A DNA stretch of 64,000 nt from Oxyruncus cristatus. Its lineage: Eukaryota; Chordata; Aves; Passeriformes; Cotingidae. A program made the translations under genes and the position numbers. The notes beneath the pieces are model-generated. The model searched no databases. It was given only the letters and a program-made list of their open reading frames with translations, and was not told the DNA's origin. Shown piece by piece: positions 25,651-38,827 of this stretch (within the stretch, counting starts at the first letter, position 1; the number at the start of each line of letters is the position of its first letter). Location: NCBI GenBank assembly GCA_013399855.1, contig VXAY01007403.1, positions 1-64,000 of the forward strand, read 5' to 3'.

Positions 25651-25676
25651 CAGGGTAAACAAGTCTGTTTACCCTG
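25651..25676. repeat. Perfect 11-bp inverted repeat formed by two forkhead-type sites
   Basis: CAGGGTAAACA (25651-25661) and TGTTTACCCTG (25666-25676) are exact reverse complements with the 4-base loop AGTC. Each arm carries the forkhead core: GTAAACA at 25655-25661 and TGTTTAC at 25666-25672. The sites face each other 4 bp apart. The sequence fact is certain; use as a forkhead dimer site is inference. Confidence 0.85.
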
Positions 25677-28035
25677 ATATACTTGAATCTGATGGTAGCC
25701 AGCAACACTAAGGGAAGGTTATATGCATATCAGAAGTGCAGTAGTGTGCTTTGGGGTTTTTTATGTTTGCTCTTTCAGTTTAAAGAAATTTGGAGTTTAG
25801 AGATTTTTTTTTTTTGACTCATGAATTATAATGTTTAACACCTGTAAATAAACTTGTATTTTCTAAAATTGCCTAGTAACTTTTTGAATTCAAGACTGCT
25901 TCTGGCAACCATAACAACCTGCAACAATGTTTTTATTACTTAGTTATATACAGTATTCTATTTAACTTATTTAAATTTGTTACCATATTTTAAAATAGTT
26001 CTCTCATTGCATGTTGATTTGTTTGATTTTTTGACTGTTCTTTTTACTACTAGAATTTTCAGTTAAATCTCTTTAGTAATTCTAAGACCTCTTTCTGGGA
26101 AAGTAATAGATAATTTCGTGGGCATCATTTTATACAGATTTTTTAGGGGTGCTTTTTCACTTTTGAATTACTTTGCAGCTATTAATATTGAATTTTATTT
26201 GCCAACTTACTGCCTATCATGAGATGCTCCTGCAGCTTTTTCACAATGTGTTTTCTTTTTCACTATCCTGTAATACCTTGTATACATGTCAAAGTCTATC
26301 ACCTCATTAATTTTGCCTTTTTCTAAATAACTTATGAATATGTTGAATGTCAGTTCTGTTAGCAGATCCTGTATTTTCATCATTTCTTGAAATTTCTTAT
26401 AATACACTTATGGGCCTTATGGTAGACAAGAATGGTGTTTGTTAAGCATTTCATTTGGAATGTCAACTTATCTACAGCAACAACAGCAACAACAAATTCT
26501 CCAGAAAATACATATATCATGCTTTTAGTTAAAATGTTGGCAGTACATACCTTACTTACATATTGAAAGTGTAGTTCAGTGCCTAAAATACCTATTTTGT
26601 AAGCTCCAAAAATAATCCGATAAAGGTATCAAATACCTTAACTTAGAAAGTATGCTATGGTATATATGTGTCAATAAATTACAAAAATTATTTCTTAATG
26701 TCTAATTGTAGAATACTTTTATAGTCAGTGGAATATGATAAGTTGCTATTTTTATTGGCCATCTATCCTCTCCTAGACATCCATCTAAAAATAAAGTGAA
26801 ACTCCAGCTTGATTGGCTAGTTCTCATTAGTTATATTGAGAATACATGTTTTTCAGCTAGGAAAAGTGTGTAGCTTGCAGATGGCTGAAGACAGAATTCT
26901 GTCATTTTAATTTCAGTTAAAATTAATGCTAAAGCCTTCTTACTCAAAGAATTGTTTACCAGTGTTGCAAAGAACATATACCCACAAGCCAGAGAATAAG
27001 AACTCTTTTGGTCTACAAGGCATAAAAAACTTACGGACATGAAACAACCAGAGTAAGGTTTTGTACAAACCCAAATGGATGGAACCAGTGAAGATGAAGA
27101 GAATCGTGGCACTGGGAAAGAAAGAGAACAATCTTCTTTTTTTTGTGAGGTACAGCAGCCTGCACATAAATCCAGTGGGAGGACTCTCACATAAGTGTGT
27201 TTTAATGTTGAAATGTACAAATTTCTTATGGTAACGTTGTATCATTAACTTCCACTAATAAGCAATTTAGAGAATCCGTTGCAACTCCTGTGGATGTGAA
27301 ATATATGGGAAATACAGAAAAAGAAAATTACTTTCAAAATATATAGTACAAAGAATATGAAATACAAAAGTTAAACTAACTGTAGAAAATGTGATTGTAC
27401 CTAGACAATATTTGCACTGTCTCAGTTTTTGCATGTCTGTAGAATAATGATGTTGCATTTACATGGAATAGGAATTTAAAAAGTTTTCTATTTACAAGTC
27501 TTTCCTGCTCTTCATATTTATGTTAATTTTTGTGACAGATAAGGTCTTAGAACTACAAAGACTTCAATTTTGATATTTGATATTCCTGTAGAAAATCAAA
27601 TGTTTGATATCCTGACCACATGTCACTTCAACAGTCATGACTGCAGATGGAATTTTTAAAAATAAACTACACTGAAAATGTTCTCTGGTTATTATTAAGT
27701 ATTAATTATTTACCTAATTCTGATTATAATCTGTGGAAACTGTGAGAAATTGACCCTTGTGATGTCTTTCCTGCAATCAAGAAGAGTTAATGTGTCCCCT
27801 TATTTGGAAAAGATCCATAATGAAATAAATAATTTAGCCACGCTCTGCCATATAACTTGGAGGACTGTTAGTGGAAATATTGATCTGAAGAGTATGATTT
27901 CTGGATATGTATTTTCTTCTGTTTGTCTCCTATATGGAGATAAGGGTTATTTTGACTACATCTATGTCCATACAGTGACACATGCAGCATTAGATTGTGT
28001 GACTAAAGATTTGTCTCTACTCAAACTACTATGAG
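25677..28035. other. Unique AT-rich sequence, no gene recognised
   Basis: Two overlapping minus frames at 26831-27245 (129 and 101 codons) and a plus frame at 27750-28034 (94 codons) have no recognisable domain and conflicting reading. I treat them as chance. Confidence 0.5.
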
Positions 28036-28105
28036 TCCCCTCTCTGAACTGCCAGAGCTGCCCTAGAGGCCCCTCAGCCCCAGGGGCCAGGGGCCACCTC
28101 GCAAC
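28036..28105. other. Short GC-rich block with tandem AGGGGCC
   Basis: About 70 bp are strongly GC-rich in otherwise AT-rich DNA. GGCCCCT (28068-28074) can pair with either of two tandem AGGGGCC copies (28082-28088 and 28089-28095). It lies just before the bounded element at 28217 and may belong to an older repeat. Confidence 0.6.
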
Positions 28106-28210
28106 CGAATTTAGCTTCCTGTGGCACCTCATAATGTAAGGAAATACACTGTCCCACTGGTATGTAATCTGTCATGGAAAGAGTATTCTGGAATGAGGGA
28201 TAGATACGGT

Positions 28211-28956
28211 CTATTTTGCACACAAATTTATATGTGCAGATCTAACAACTAGACTACTAGTCAGGACCATGGGCCATAGGGCCCCTTGTGTCTGGGTAGC
28301 AACACCTGGAGAGAAACTGGAATGCATACATACTGTGTGGGTGTACACCTGCATGTAGACACTAGTGGGTATCGGGGTGGTCTATCTGGCAAGTGAAATA
28401 AGAGTCTTGGTAGCCAAGTAACAAAGCCATAAATTCTTGGCTACTGTAGAGACTAGCATGTCCAAGCCAGCTACTAAGGAGATTAGCATTTCTAGCATGC
28501 TGACTGGAAGACCCATTTGCACATGTCCATCTGGGCATTAAGCAATTGGACCCCAGACAATGCAGAGGTTTAACTATGGGATAGACTAAGTGTATAAGAC
28601 CAGCTGCAGGAGAGATCCATGTTAAACATATATATGTACATATTTTCCATTAATGGGTGTTCATCCTGAACACCCTTAAAAAGTGAACAAGGTCAGACCA
28701 TTACTGCTGTTTGTCTAAATGCTGTATGTTCCATCTGTGTTGGTCTGTGTGGCCAGACATGTATATGCATACATGTATTGTGAGTATATGTGCATGTGTG
28801 TCTGCTAGGGTTGCATGCTCAGCTTCATTACTCATTAATAACAGCACTTCAGAACATGGGGCTGCTGCAGGCTTGTGTGTATTGAGCTACTGCTTTATGC
28901 AACTCCTAGCAGTAGGCATGACAGAATAAAAATTGATAAATTTATGTGCACTATTT
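28211..28956. mobile_element. 734-bp element with terminal inverted repeats and 6-bp target duplication
   Basis: CTATTT at 28211-28216 is repeated exactly at 28951-28956. Between them, 28217-28950 starts TGCACACAAATTTAT and ends ATAAATTTATGTGCA, inverted repeats matching at 14 of 15 positions. TG...CA ends with a 6-bp duplication are what class II (ERVK-like) endogenous-retrovirus LTRs leave, so a solo LTR is one reading. It has a TATA-like TATAAG at 28593-28598 and AATAAA at 28925-28930. Only 20 bp follow that AATAAA, too few for a normal U5, and a 15-bp inverted repeat is long for an LTR. A nonautonomous element of another class is therefore possible. The inside is richer in G+C than the flanks and has no coding capacity; the 72-codon frame at 28711-28929 shows no domain. 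Confidence 0.55.
28655..28675. repeat. Perfect 9-bp hairpin inside the bounded element
   Basis: GGGTGTTCA (28655-28663) and TGAACACCC (28667-28675) are exact reverse complements with loop TCC. It lies near the middle of the element at 28217-28950, about 60 bp after the TATA-like site. Confidence 0.85.
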
Positions 28957-30992
28957 AAATGTTAAATAAATGCATATAAAATAGTAAGAGATTCTGACTA
29001 CAATTTCTGTTCCAAGAGTCTTTATAGTCTGTTGTTGTGACCGTGCATCAGGGAGTGCAACATATTGTTCTTCCTCTTATCTGGCTGTAGCCTTCTGCAG
29101 GGTAATTTGTTCTATTGCAGAGTGAAATTATGCAACTTGAAGCACACTATTAACACTGTACAAGGTTTTCCAGATGTCCAGGTATCAAAATGATTTGTGC
29201 ATAGTCCGTGGACATTACAAGCCAAATGTTATTAATTGACTGTAAAGAAGATAGAGATGAAGACACCATGACCAGGTTCTATGGAAATATTTGTTCTTCC
29301 TTGTGAGAATGTAAGTCCATCCTGTCTATGACAGACGTAAATTGCAGTTATAACTGACTAAATTTATAGTTTCCTGAAGCAAATGTCTGATTAATTCATA
29401 TTTCTAACAGAGATGGAAGATGCACACTTATTAGATGGAACAAAGATGCTTGCCTGGTAACAGCAAGATTCTGTATTTGGCATATAGCAATGTTTTTTTC
29501 TGTTTCAGCTATTTATATTCATATATTACGGAAGGTAAAAATAGTGCCTGTGAGAATCAGATGAAGTAGAAACTTGCAGAGAACAAGGAAGAGAAATCCA
29601 ATACCAGTGTGCCTCACAATGTGAAATAGAAAACGTCATGTTAGCAGCACAGAAATGGTAGCCAAAGAGTAGATATTTAAATAGATGCTTTAACAAATGT
29701 CAGCAAGAGACGGCGGGTGTGTTTTCATTTCTTTTAGACTAGAAAAGCATGCCAAATATTGCCCAGATGCTATGATTAGGAATAATGAGAATGAAAAGTA
29801 CTCATATTAAATGCCAGCATTAGGAACTAAAAAAAAAGGAGTTGGCTTTGACTTCCAAAATAGTTATGGAGAAAACACAGTGCTGTTTAGCAAGGTGATT
29901 CAACCCACCTGAGATCTAAGCCATCTTTCAGAGATGTCTGTCAATGTGCATTAACAATACGAGCATTCTAATGTGATTATGTTCTGATCTGGAAGACTCA
30001 TTGGATGCCATATTTAGAAGAGATGCATCCTCAACTCTTCACTCAATTCTTCTCTAGAGGGAGCTGATGACAAAGCTCTTACTGTCTTTTGTGATAACAG
30101 AGCTATTACTGTTTTCATCCTAGGATCTTCAGATATATCCTACTCATTTTCTGCAGTCTGCACTTGTAGTGCTGTAATTGAGATGTTATCTTTGAAATAT
30201 ATGAAATCTCACTTGTTCTGTGGAACACAGCATACACACCCTGTCTTGTCCTTTGCTACTTCATGATTTTAGCTGAAAGTGCTAAATGGAACAAGGTGTT
30301 TTGGATTGTTTGGTTATTTTGCACATACTAATTGCAAAGATTAAGTATTGTATAAAACACCCGCATTTTAGACAATAAATGATTAAATATAACCTATCAC
30401 AATAAAGAGGAAAAAATCATAATTTGAGAAAAGATAAAACAAATTCAAAATAACTTATTTTTAAAATAAATCAATGGGGAAGAAAATAATTGTTACATTC
30501 TTCTGAGTGTCAGACCCACTGAATATATTGCTTATATGAAAAAGAACTATTTTTGAATATTGCTTGGAAACAGATTTTTAAAGTGTCACATGGCAATTAA
30601 CACAGTACATGTGAACAGAAGCGTAATGAATTTCAGAGGATAATATTCGCACATGCAGAAAATGTCAACAAGAACATAATCAGCAGCTATAGCATATGGT
30701 ATATTGAGCTCAAAAACTTGTTTATACCATCTTGAATCTCCCACTAATAAGATTTCTCTTCATTAACAAAATATAAAGGAATATAGCTGCAGTGTCATTC
30801 AGAAGTGTCACTTCCTTTTTTGAGATTCAGGCATGAAAATTGATTGATGTGCTTTCTAATGTCAAGCTTGACACTATATAATCCAACAGGGGTTTGTGTA
30901 GCATTATTACTCCGTTTTTGATTCACATTTACTGAAGCTGCATAACACTGTTTGCTAGCTAATATAGATGTATACCAAGGCATTTGTGTGTG

Positions 30993-31018
30993 TGAACTCA
31001 CTCATGCATGTGAGTTCA
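30993..31018. repeat. 9-bp inverted repeat
   Basis: TGAACTCAC (30993-31001) and GTGAGTTCA (31010-31018) are exact reverse complements with loop TCATGCAT. As RNA the stem extends by G-U and A-U pairs on the outside. There are no miRNA-like features beyond this. Confidence 0.8.
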
Positions 31019-31962
31019 TATTTCTGAACTTTTAGTATGTGAAATCACAATAACCAGTATTTTCAAAAATAAATATACAGGTCTCATTTCATAACTCTTG
31101 TGGACTGTGCTCTGATCATAGTTTGTTCACATTAAATATAAATGACCAAAAGAGTATTTCTCCAATGTTCTAGGCAGGATGTTTCAGCTAGTAAAGGAGG
31201 TTCTTCCACCAAACTTATTTTCTTCATTTACATCTGGCTGGCAAGGGGATATAGATCTTGAGGGAATTAAATATCAGTGTTACACTGGACGATCTCTCTT
31301 TGGGGTTTCTGATGCTTTCACAGAGTTTCATGTCAGGGGCAGATGACCATATCAAGACTGTCTTAAAACCCCCAAACCCACAGACAAAGAAAATCAGTCC
31401 ATCAGCATTAGAGGAACACGAGATCTGAACCCTAAGGTGGACTGTTGATAATTCCTTCTGCATTTCTGAGTCTTTAATTTCATAAATTCTTAGGACACAT
31501 AGCTTAAATTCAAGTAGTTTCATTAATCATAATAATTTTCAGTTTTTACATTGCTGAAATTAAAAAAGCTTTAATCAAAATCCTGGAATGGGTCCCTCTA
31601 GTTTTCCCAGAAAGTTTCATCAAACCCTTCTCTCTCATCTTCTCTTCTTCCTCTTCCAACTGTTACTAGTATTAGTGACATGTAGATACCAGTTCTTGTT
31701 AAACATGCAAGCATCAGGTAGGTCACTTGGTGTCTCTCCTAAATTTCCTCTTCTTGATAGTATCAGCCAAGTTGTATTTGCCTATAATCCAAGAAATACT
31801 GTCTATGAAAGTGAACCCAGGATAGGTTCAGATGCACCTTACAAGGATTTAAACACTGCTGCCTTAAACACAGCCCGCCTCTCAAATTTGATACAAAAAG
31901 GCAGACCCTACCAGAAGATAATATAGACTCATTCATTTACCTCTAATGCTTAACTATGGTGC

Positions 31963-31980
31963 TTTTTTTTTTTTTTTTTT
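31963..31980. repeat. Run of 18 T
   Basis: A homopolymer of 18 T. There is no upstream SINE or retrocopy body on the minus strand that would make it a poly(A) tail. Confidence 0.95.
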
Positions 31981-34900
31981 GAGTTGGGAAGGGATGTCCA
32001 GAAGGCAATCAGATCTTAGATGTTTTTAAATTTTCCTCTAGAAATGTTTTGAACATTTTTAAATACAGCCTTCTAAAAATGAAATTAAATACTGATTCTA
32101 TTTGAAAAGTTTTATGCTTTTTGTAACATTATGGCTACACAATCCTATGCATTGGAGAACCTCTTTATTTATTGTGAACACAAAGGAAATAAAGAAATAC
32201 AAACTATCTCTTAGATCTAAAATTGATTTTAAATTTACAACCAAAAAATTTGATGGCGATCACAATGGTTTTGCAAAGAAAGTTATAAAGGAAATAGAGA
32301 AGAGCCCAATATCCAGATGAAATTCACAGAAGTGGAGATAATTTGAACTTGCCTTTTTAAATTCATGATGGGGATGGCATTTTTTAAATGTCTGAATTTT
32401 TTAAAACCCAAAATACTTACACCTATCAGTTTTACAGGTCATCTGATATTTCTCACAATTTCATAACCATGTTTCATAGGCTATTTAAGAGCTGTTTAAG
32501 AAAACAGTATACCAAATTACTATAATTGCTCCCAATAGCTTTTCTCAGTTATTTTTAGCATCCATACTGTAGCTTCAACATAATCTAGTTTGTAAAGACT
32601 ACCTAAAAAATATACGAAAATATGCTACACCAGAAATTACTATTTTCAATAGTGGGTTTAGTCTTACATGACTCGTGTCATGTGGTGGCTTTGATCTGAC
32701 GCTTAGCTCCACCAGGATGCACAAATGCTTACTTTCTCTGTATATACCTCACTGGAATGAGGACACTCTAGTATATAATTGCAAAGCTTTCATTACAGAT
32801 CAGGTGTTTCTTCGGTAAAGGAAACAATCCTTTGAAGCAGTAGCTAGATGCTTAAAGAATTCAGCCTACAGATGATTAAAATTTGTATTTCCCCTGAAAG
32901 AGAAAATAGCTGACAGCCTTTGTGAGTTTTGGTGAGACTATTCTCTGGTGAGACTTCTCATTTAAAATCCTCAGAGTTAACTGGGCCAGGAAAAAGATCA
33001 CACGAAGAGTGAAGATCCAAAAAGAAAACGGCAGGCACTGCTGAGGTATTTAATTGTTTCATCTTCTGTTTTCAATGTCACAGAAAATTCAATCCCTACC
33101 CCAGAAGGATGTCTTAGGCAAGTTAACTTTTGCTTTCCTTTTATGGTCCAGTATATCACAGCAAATCTTTGTGGTTTTCACACATGAAAAAAATACCAAC
33201 CACTTAGTAATTAAGGATTTATTACTCGGGTTTGAATGCATGGGTAGCAATAAAATGTTTACACATAAGCAACCAGTTTCGGATGATAAATTATTAACAT
33301 CTGTTAGAGTTGCTGTCCAATGATTTTCAACTTTTCGGTTTCCTATGGTTCTCTCAAAGAATTATCACTGTTCTTTTTTTTTTTTTCTCATTTGTTTACC
33401 AAATAAATACTTTCTACAGATTGCATAATTATATTAAAAATTATTATTTCCCTTAACTGTCTTTATTTTTTTCTATTTTTTTAAAAAAACTTTCAAGCAC
33501 TGGCAGTATGATTTCTGTAGTTGTCCTGGAGACTAAGTCACTTTTTCACTGTTCTTGCTTGATGGTATAATTTTTTTGTCCTTGAAGTGCTTATCCAATG
33601 GTTGGGTTCAGGTCTCTGTTCCTATTTAGTGTCCTCCCTTGACAATAGTCTGTAATGCATATGGCATGAACAGAACCTCCCAGAATTTCTGAGTGATTGT
33701 GCTCCCTTAGAATCTTCTGAGGACTTCGGTGCTCATCAGAAATGTGGACTCTCACTGTTGTGCTTAGAAGTATGCAACAGATTGCTGTTGCATAAATGAT
33801 AACACCCAAATCCACTATATATATTCCTTATTATAGAATAATATAGTCATATTCTTACAAGCAGATGAGTCTCAACTTTTCCGCTCAGGAAGAAATTTTT
33901 ATGTAAGATAATGAGAAAACCTATGTGAAAATAAAGTCTCAGAGCAACCTGTCATTTACAACACTCTCATGGGAGATATGAGTTTCTTTCTCCCCAAAGC
34001 AAAAAGGATCTGAGCCCTGAACTTTCATATCAGGTAATAAGATATTTTTTAAGCACTGATCAAATAGGAAAGGTGTTTTGGAAAAAAGTCTGGACCCTTT
34101 CCAAAAGATCTGATGCTCCAATTTTACAATAAGTAAAAATTTTAAAAGACAATTATAATTCCATAAAGATTATGATCCTTGACTTGAGGAAGGTTCTTCC
34201 TTGAGTCCAAAGAGGAAAGCATCTTAGCCCCAGAAAATGGTAGGTGTTAAAATAACCCATGCCTCAGCATATGCAAGTGATTAACATAAAGAGCTTTCTG
34301 CTAAACCCTTGTGAAGACTATTCTGAAATTCTTGATTTTCTCCAGGTTGCTAATTTAGGGCTAATCTAGTACAGTTGTACTTTAGCCCTGCAAGTCTATA
34401 ATGACACACTGAAGCTATTTCTGACTGTTCAAATCAGGACAGAAAATGAAGAACTAAATAACACGTTCTAGCTATTTTTAAAGCTTATGATTCTTGTTGA
34501 TTATTGGCAAAGATATCCTCAGAAATTTTTATTGATTCTAATTTAGGATGTTACCTTTAAATGGATTAACGGTATATGCTTATTGTCCTGTTTGTCATGT
34601 TGATTTTTCTTGAAAATACTTCACATTTTTACTATTCTCATTTACTATTTGATAGGAAATATTTTTTGCCATGGTTGCCTGTGAGGGTTTTCTTCTTAGG
34701 GAGGTAATTTTCTTACAAAAATGCCATATAGTTCTCTAGAGGGTTGTATATGTTGGCAAGTCAGTTGTTTGCACTGTAAATATTTTGATCTTAGCTAAAT
34801 TATTGCTTCAATTTGTTTGCAAAATTTAAACAAAACAAGAGCAAAATACACGATGCCAAAACAGACACAAAGAAAACGGGTTTTAATAGGGGGGATGTTA

Positions 34901-37900
34901 ATAGCTTTGTTCTCTCATAGATGCTTGTAAGACTCTGTGTTTCAGAACACAGCTGAGATTCATATTAAAATAAAAAATAAAATATCACTGGAACTGGAGA
35001 GTAACTCTCATGGTTGACATCTTCTGTCTTGTTCTCATCGTGTTACACTGGCAACATCCAGTCCCCACTGCTCCTAGAGACTCCTCCCTAGTCTTTGCTG
35101 GAGACTGAAAGCACACATACTAAGCCTCAAAGTTTGAAAGAGACGTTGCTTATTTTCTGTGCTATGAAGATTTATGAGTTTCCATGATGTGGTAAAATTA
35201 GCAAACACCTATTAATATAATACTGAGTTCTCATGAGTCCAACATTAAATATACTTTAGTACTACACTTTATACTTCAGTCCATGTCCAGATTTGGTTAA
35301 AAAGATAAAGAATTATGCAAAAAATATCCATGTTTCAGAAAAATGTGTTATTTGCAGACAAGAAAAAAAAAGGAAGAAGAAAAAAGTGACCTAAAAACTT
35401 TAATTCTAGCTATATGAACAAGTTATAATGAGATGGTCAATGTATTTCCATTTAACTGTGTTTTTTAGAGGGTTGTCTTTCACTTTTGAGAAATGAAAGT
35501 AATTTCAGTGCATTTTTCATCAGTATGTTCCGAACATGATTTTATTGGCAAACGGAATCATCTAACAGATCAGCTGCACTAGATATCTGAATGCTTTTAG
35601 TGAATGTTTGAACATGTGTTTGCTTTTTGACAGTAAATTTCCCTCCTACTTAAGGCTTAAAGTAAGAAGTAAATTTCCCCTGTTTTGTAAATTACAATTG
35701 CCAATGTCCCTTTTTAGTATAGTGACCAGTAATACTCAACTATTTTTCTTAGTCCCTCTCCTACTTTTTTCTTGTACTTTGATGTTTAGTGTGTATATAA
35801 AGTGACATGTTTGGATCTGTTAAAGAAAATTGGAATTTCTCATTTTGCAAGATACTGTTACAATTTGCTATTGAGAAAAGAAATAAACACAAAGTTGCAC
35901 CACAGATCCATTATCACAGAAATTACTTTCTGCTGTTAGATAATATTTAGAGCCATGTTCAAGGAAAGAAAAAGCAATATAACACATCTTACAAAGGAAA
36001 AGTAATATCATGCGTGTTACCAAAACCCAGCCATCACTTGATGGGCATATTCATGATGATATGGAAGGTGTAACTTAACCTATATCAATGGACCGGTTCT
36101 TTATATCCCCTAAGCAATAATCTTTGTGCATATCTTATTCAATTATTTGTCTCTTACTGTTGTCCATCTCTCTAAGGAGAAATTCACTGAGCCCAGCTAT
36201 GTAAAACATTGCTATCTGCAATCTCTTAAAGAAATATAATCTAGGCAATAGGCAAAAATATGAAGATAGTCTAAATCTGAGCAATATAAAAAAAGACTTT
36301 TCAAAAACTGTTTGAGTGCAGTACAGACTAGACAAATTCATCATTAGGAGTACAAATAGGGTCAAGGATGGTCTTATTCTAATATTAGGCCAAATAATTA
36401 ATTAATTTTGTTCTCAAGAAAGAAAAAAAAAACATACACCACTACAAACCAACAAAAACCCAAACAACTTGGATACAATTTGTTGATATGCTTTACACAT
36501 ATATGTAATCTATCTAAGTCATTCAAGTGACACTTAAAGTGTCATTTGTTCTGATAGCAATTTCCTTAAATGATATTACCTGGCTACAGGATTTGCAAAC
36601 ATGCATGCGTGGGCACTGCATTTGAAAAAATGGCTCCATCAGTAATATTGATACCCACAACAAAACTACATTAGAGTAAAACAGGTTACAACTTCTGAGC
36701 AATTTGTAGATTAACAGCATTCTTTTCACGGAGCAGTTGTTTTAAAACAGCCTTAGAAAGAAGAAAATGTCCAAAGGGGAAATAAGAACACTAGGTATGG
36801 TATGAAGATCATAATAAAAGTCAAAAGTCTAATCAAATGTAGATAAAGTGGACCAAAATCCCACTCCTAAAGTAAAAGTGCTGGTGAAGCTTCCTCTAAC
36901 TGATGAAAAGTGCATTCCACTGTGAGTAACTTCTCCTCTAGTTCTAAATATCCATACATCAGAATCTTCACACAACTGGATAAGACTTCAAAAACTAGTG
37001 AAAAACACAGTTGTGAGATATTAGCAGTTAAAATGGGGGTCATGGGGAAAAGTAAAATCATGAAAATAATGCCCATCACTGCACCGAGACCAGCGCAGCC
37101 AATGTAACCTTCCCAAAGACCAGAAGCAGTGAGTTTACTGAAAATTAGAAAATTACAAATACTTTGCTATGTCCCCATGACACTAAAAATTTTAGCTTTA
37201 TAAAATGAAATTCAGACACCTTTCTGATTCAGATGGCTCCAGGAGCATACTCTTTTAAACATCACTACTATGGATATTAATCACAAATGGCTGATCATCC
37301 TCTTTTTATATTTTTCTTTGAACTTTGAAAAAGGGCATTTTATATATTTCATTGAAATGATTTTTTTTTTTAAACATATATTTAAGGTGGGTTTTGTTTA
37401 CTTTTAGCAAATTAAACCAACACAAGTATGTACTCTTGATAAATAAGGAAATAGAGAAATTTGAAAGAAATATTAAACTTATGATGTCCTTTCACAGACC
37501 CTATACTAGTAATTAAATAATACACCAGAAGAACTCTGTAGAAAAAAACTTTTCATCACCTGATCGTTATCATTGACAATCATTAAGAGAATAATATTTG
37601 ATAGCAATAACAACCAGTATAGAATGTCCAGAGATTATTTTTAGATTGATTTTTTAAATGTAAATATTTTGTTGTGTAAAATAAAGGGGACATGTACATC
37701 TGTGATCTCTTGCACTGGATGTGAAGTTTTACTGCATTTTAATAATATAGGTGAGTGGAATTTGGGAAGATATGGTGAGGGAAATATTATATTGTATGTC
37801 TCTCTCATTCTTATATACTTTACATATATTTACATATATTTATTTCTGAAAGTGATCAGAAATAGAATACGAGGCTAAAGTGACCTTTGGTCTTATCCCT

Positions 37901-38755
37901 TAACAATGTTCTTATCTGCCTATATTAATTCCATAATATATTTTACAGCACAAAAAATATAGAATAAATAATTTCTGCTCAAATTTGAAGTTACCTTTGA
38001 GGTCCTGTCACATGTATTTCTATGAATCTTTATAGAAATAAAACTTTCTGATCATCATAAAAAAATGAGTATGTACTGTTTCTCTATTGGTTTTTCATGA
38101 CTATCAGCTAACTTTGTTTTCATTCCGTTATTTACATACATGCCTATGTATATGCATCTACTCCCGTAAATGTCTTAAAAACCCAAGACAACCCTCTTCT
38201 GTTTCTTAATTTAAAGCACTGAAATTTTTTTGACATCTTTTAAGACAGTAATTTGTTTTTTTTTATATGAACTTCATGAATATATGTAAGTAATGTTCTA
38301 AAAATTTGTCAAAACTTACAGAACAAAAATAATCTGACTTCTTTCATCACTAAGGTTTTGTTCACCTAGTATGTGTTAAAAGATTTACAACTGTGCAATA
38401 TTTTCATCTAACAAACATCTGTACCAGCTGTATAAAAATAAATGAAACTGTGAGATTAGTATAAATATAAATATGCTAATAGTTAAGATAAAGATTTGTT
38501 AATATCTGAAGTAATTTTTAAGTATCAAATATAAAAATATATACAATGGTGTTGGAAAAAAATTATAATGCAATCTTCTAAAATGTTGAATAACGTGGTG
38601 TAGGGTCATTTACAAAATTTGTAGTTATCCTCATTTTTTGCTATTCTTTTTTGTGTGAATCAATGAATTCACCCAAAATATTTAGTTCATCACCAAAGAA
38701 CTCCAAGCACTGTCATAATAAAGTTAAGACAGCTTTGCTGGTGACTTGGATAAGA

Positions 38756-38799
38756 NNNNNNNNNNNNNNNNNNNNNNNNNNNNNNNNNNNNNNNNNNNN
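38756..38799. other. Assembly gap (44 N)
   Basis: Unsequenced bases, followed after 13 bp by 15 consecutive C. Open frames across it are artefacts. Confidence 0.99.
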
Positions 38800-38812
38800 T
38801 AATTCCATACAA

Positions 38813-38827
38813 CCCCCCCCCCCCCCC
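38813..38827. repeat. Run of 15 C
   Basis: A poly-C homopolymer beside the gap at 38756-38799. The other gap in the window also abuts a C run (20685-20692). Confidence 0.98.

Larger units (their letters stand above)
28957..38755. other. Long unique AT-rich stretch, no gene recognised
   Basis: Nearly 10 kb without a repeat family, RNA gene or exon that I can name. It holds a perfect 9-bp hairpin at 30993-31018, a run of 18 T at 31963-31980, and a short duplicated TTTACATATAT near 37815-37840. Open frames are all under 113 codons and show no domain. Such repeat-poor DNA could hold conserved noncoding elements, which only alignment would reveal. Confidence 0.5.

Noticed and set aside
26831..27245. 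Minus-strand frames of 129 and 101 codons
   Set aside because: Two frames overlap for most of their length, composition is Phe/Leu/Ser-rich, and no motif or splice context supports either.
28711..28929. 72-codon Cys-rich frame as a small secreted protein
   Set aside because: It lies inside the TIR/TSD-bounded element, has irregular Cys spacing and no signal-peptide pattern that convinces.
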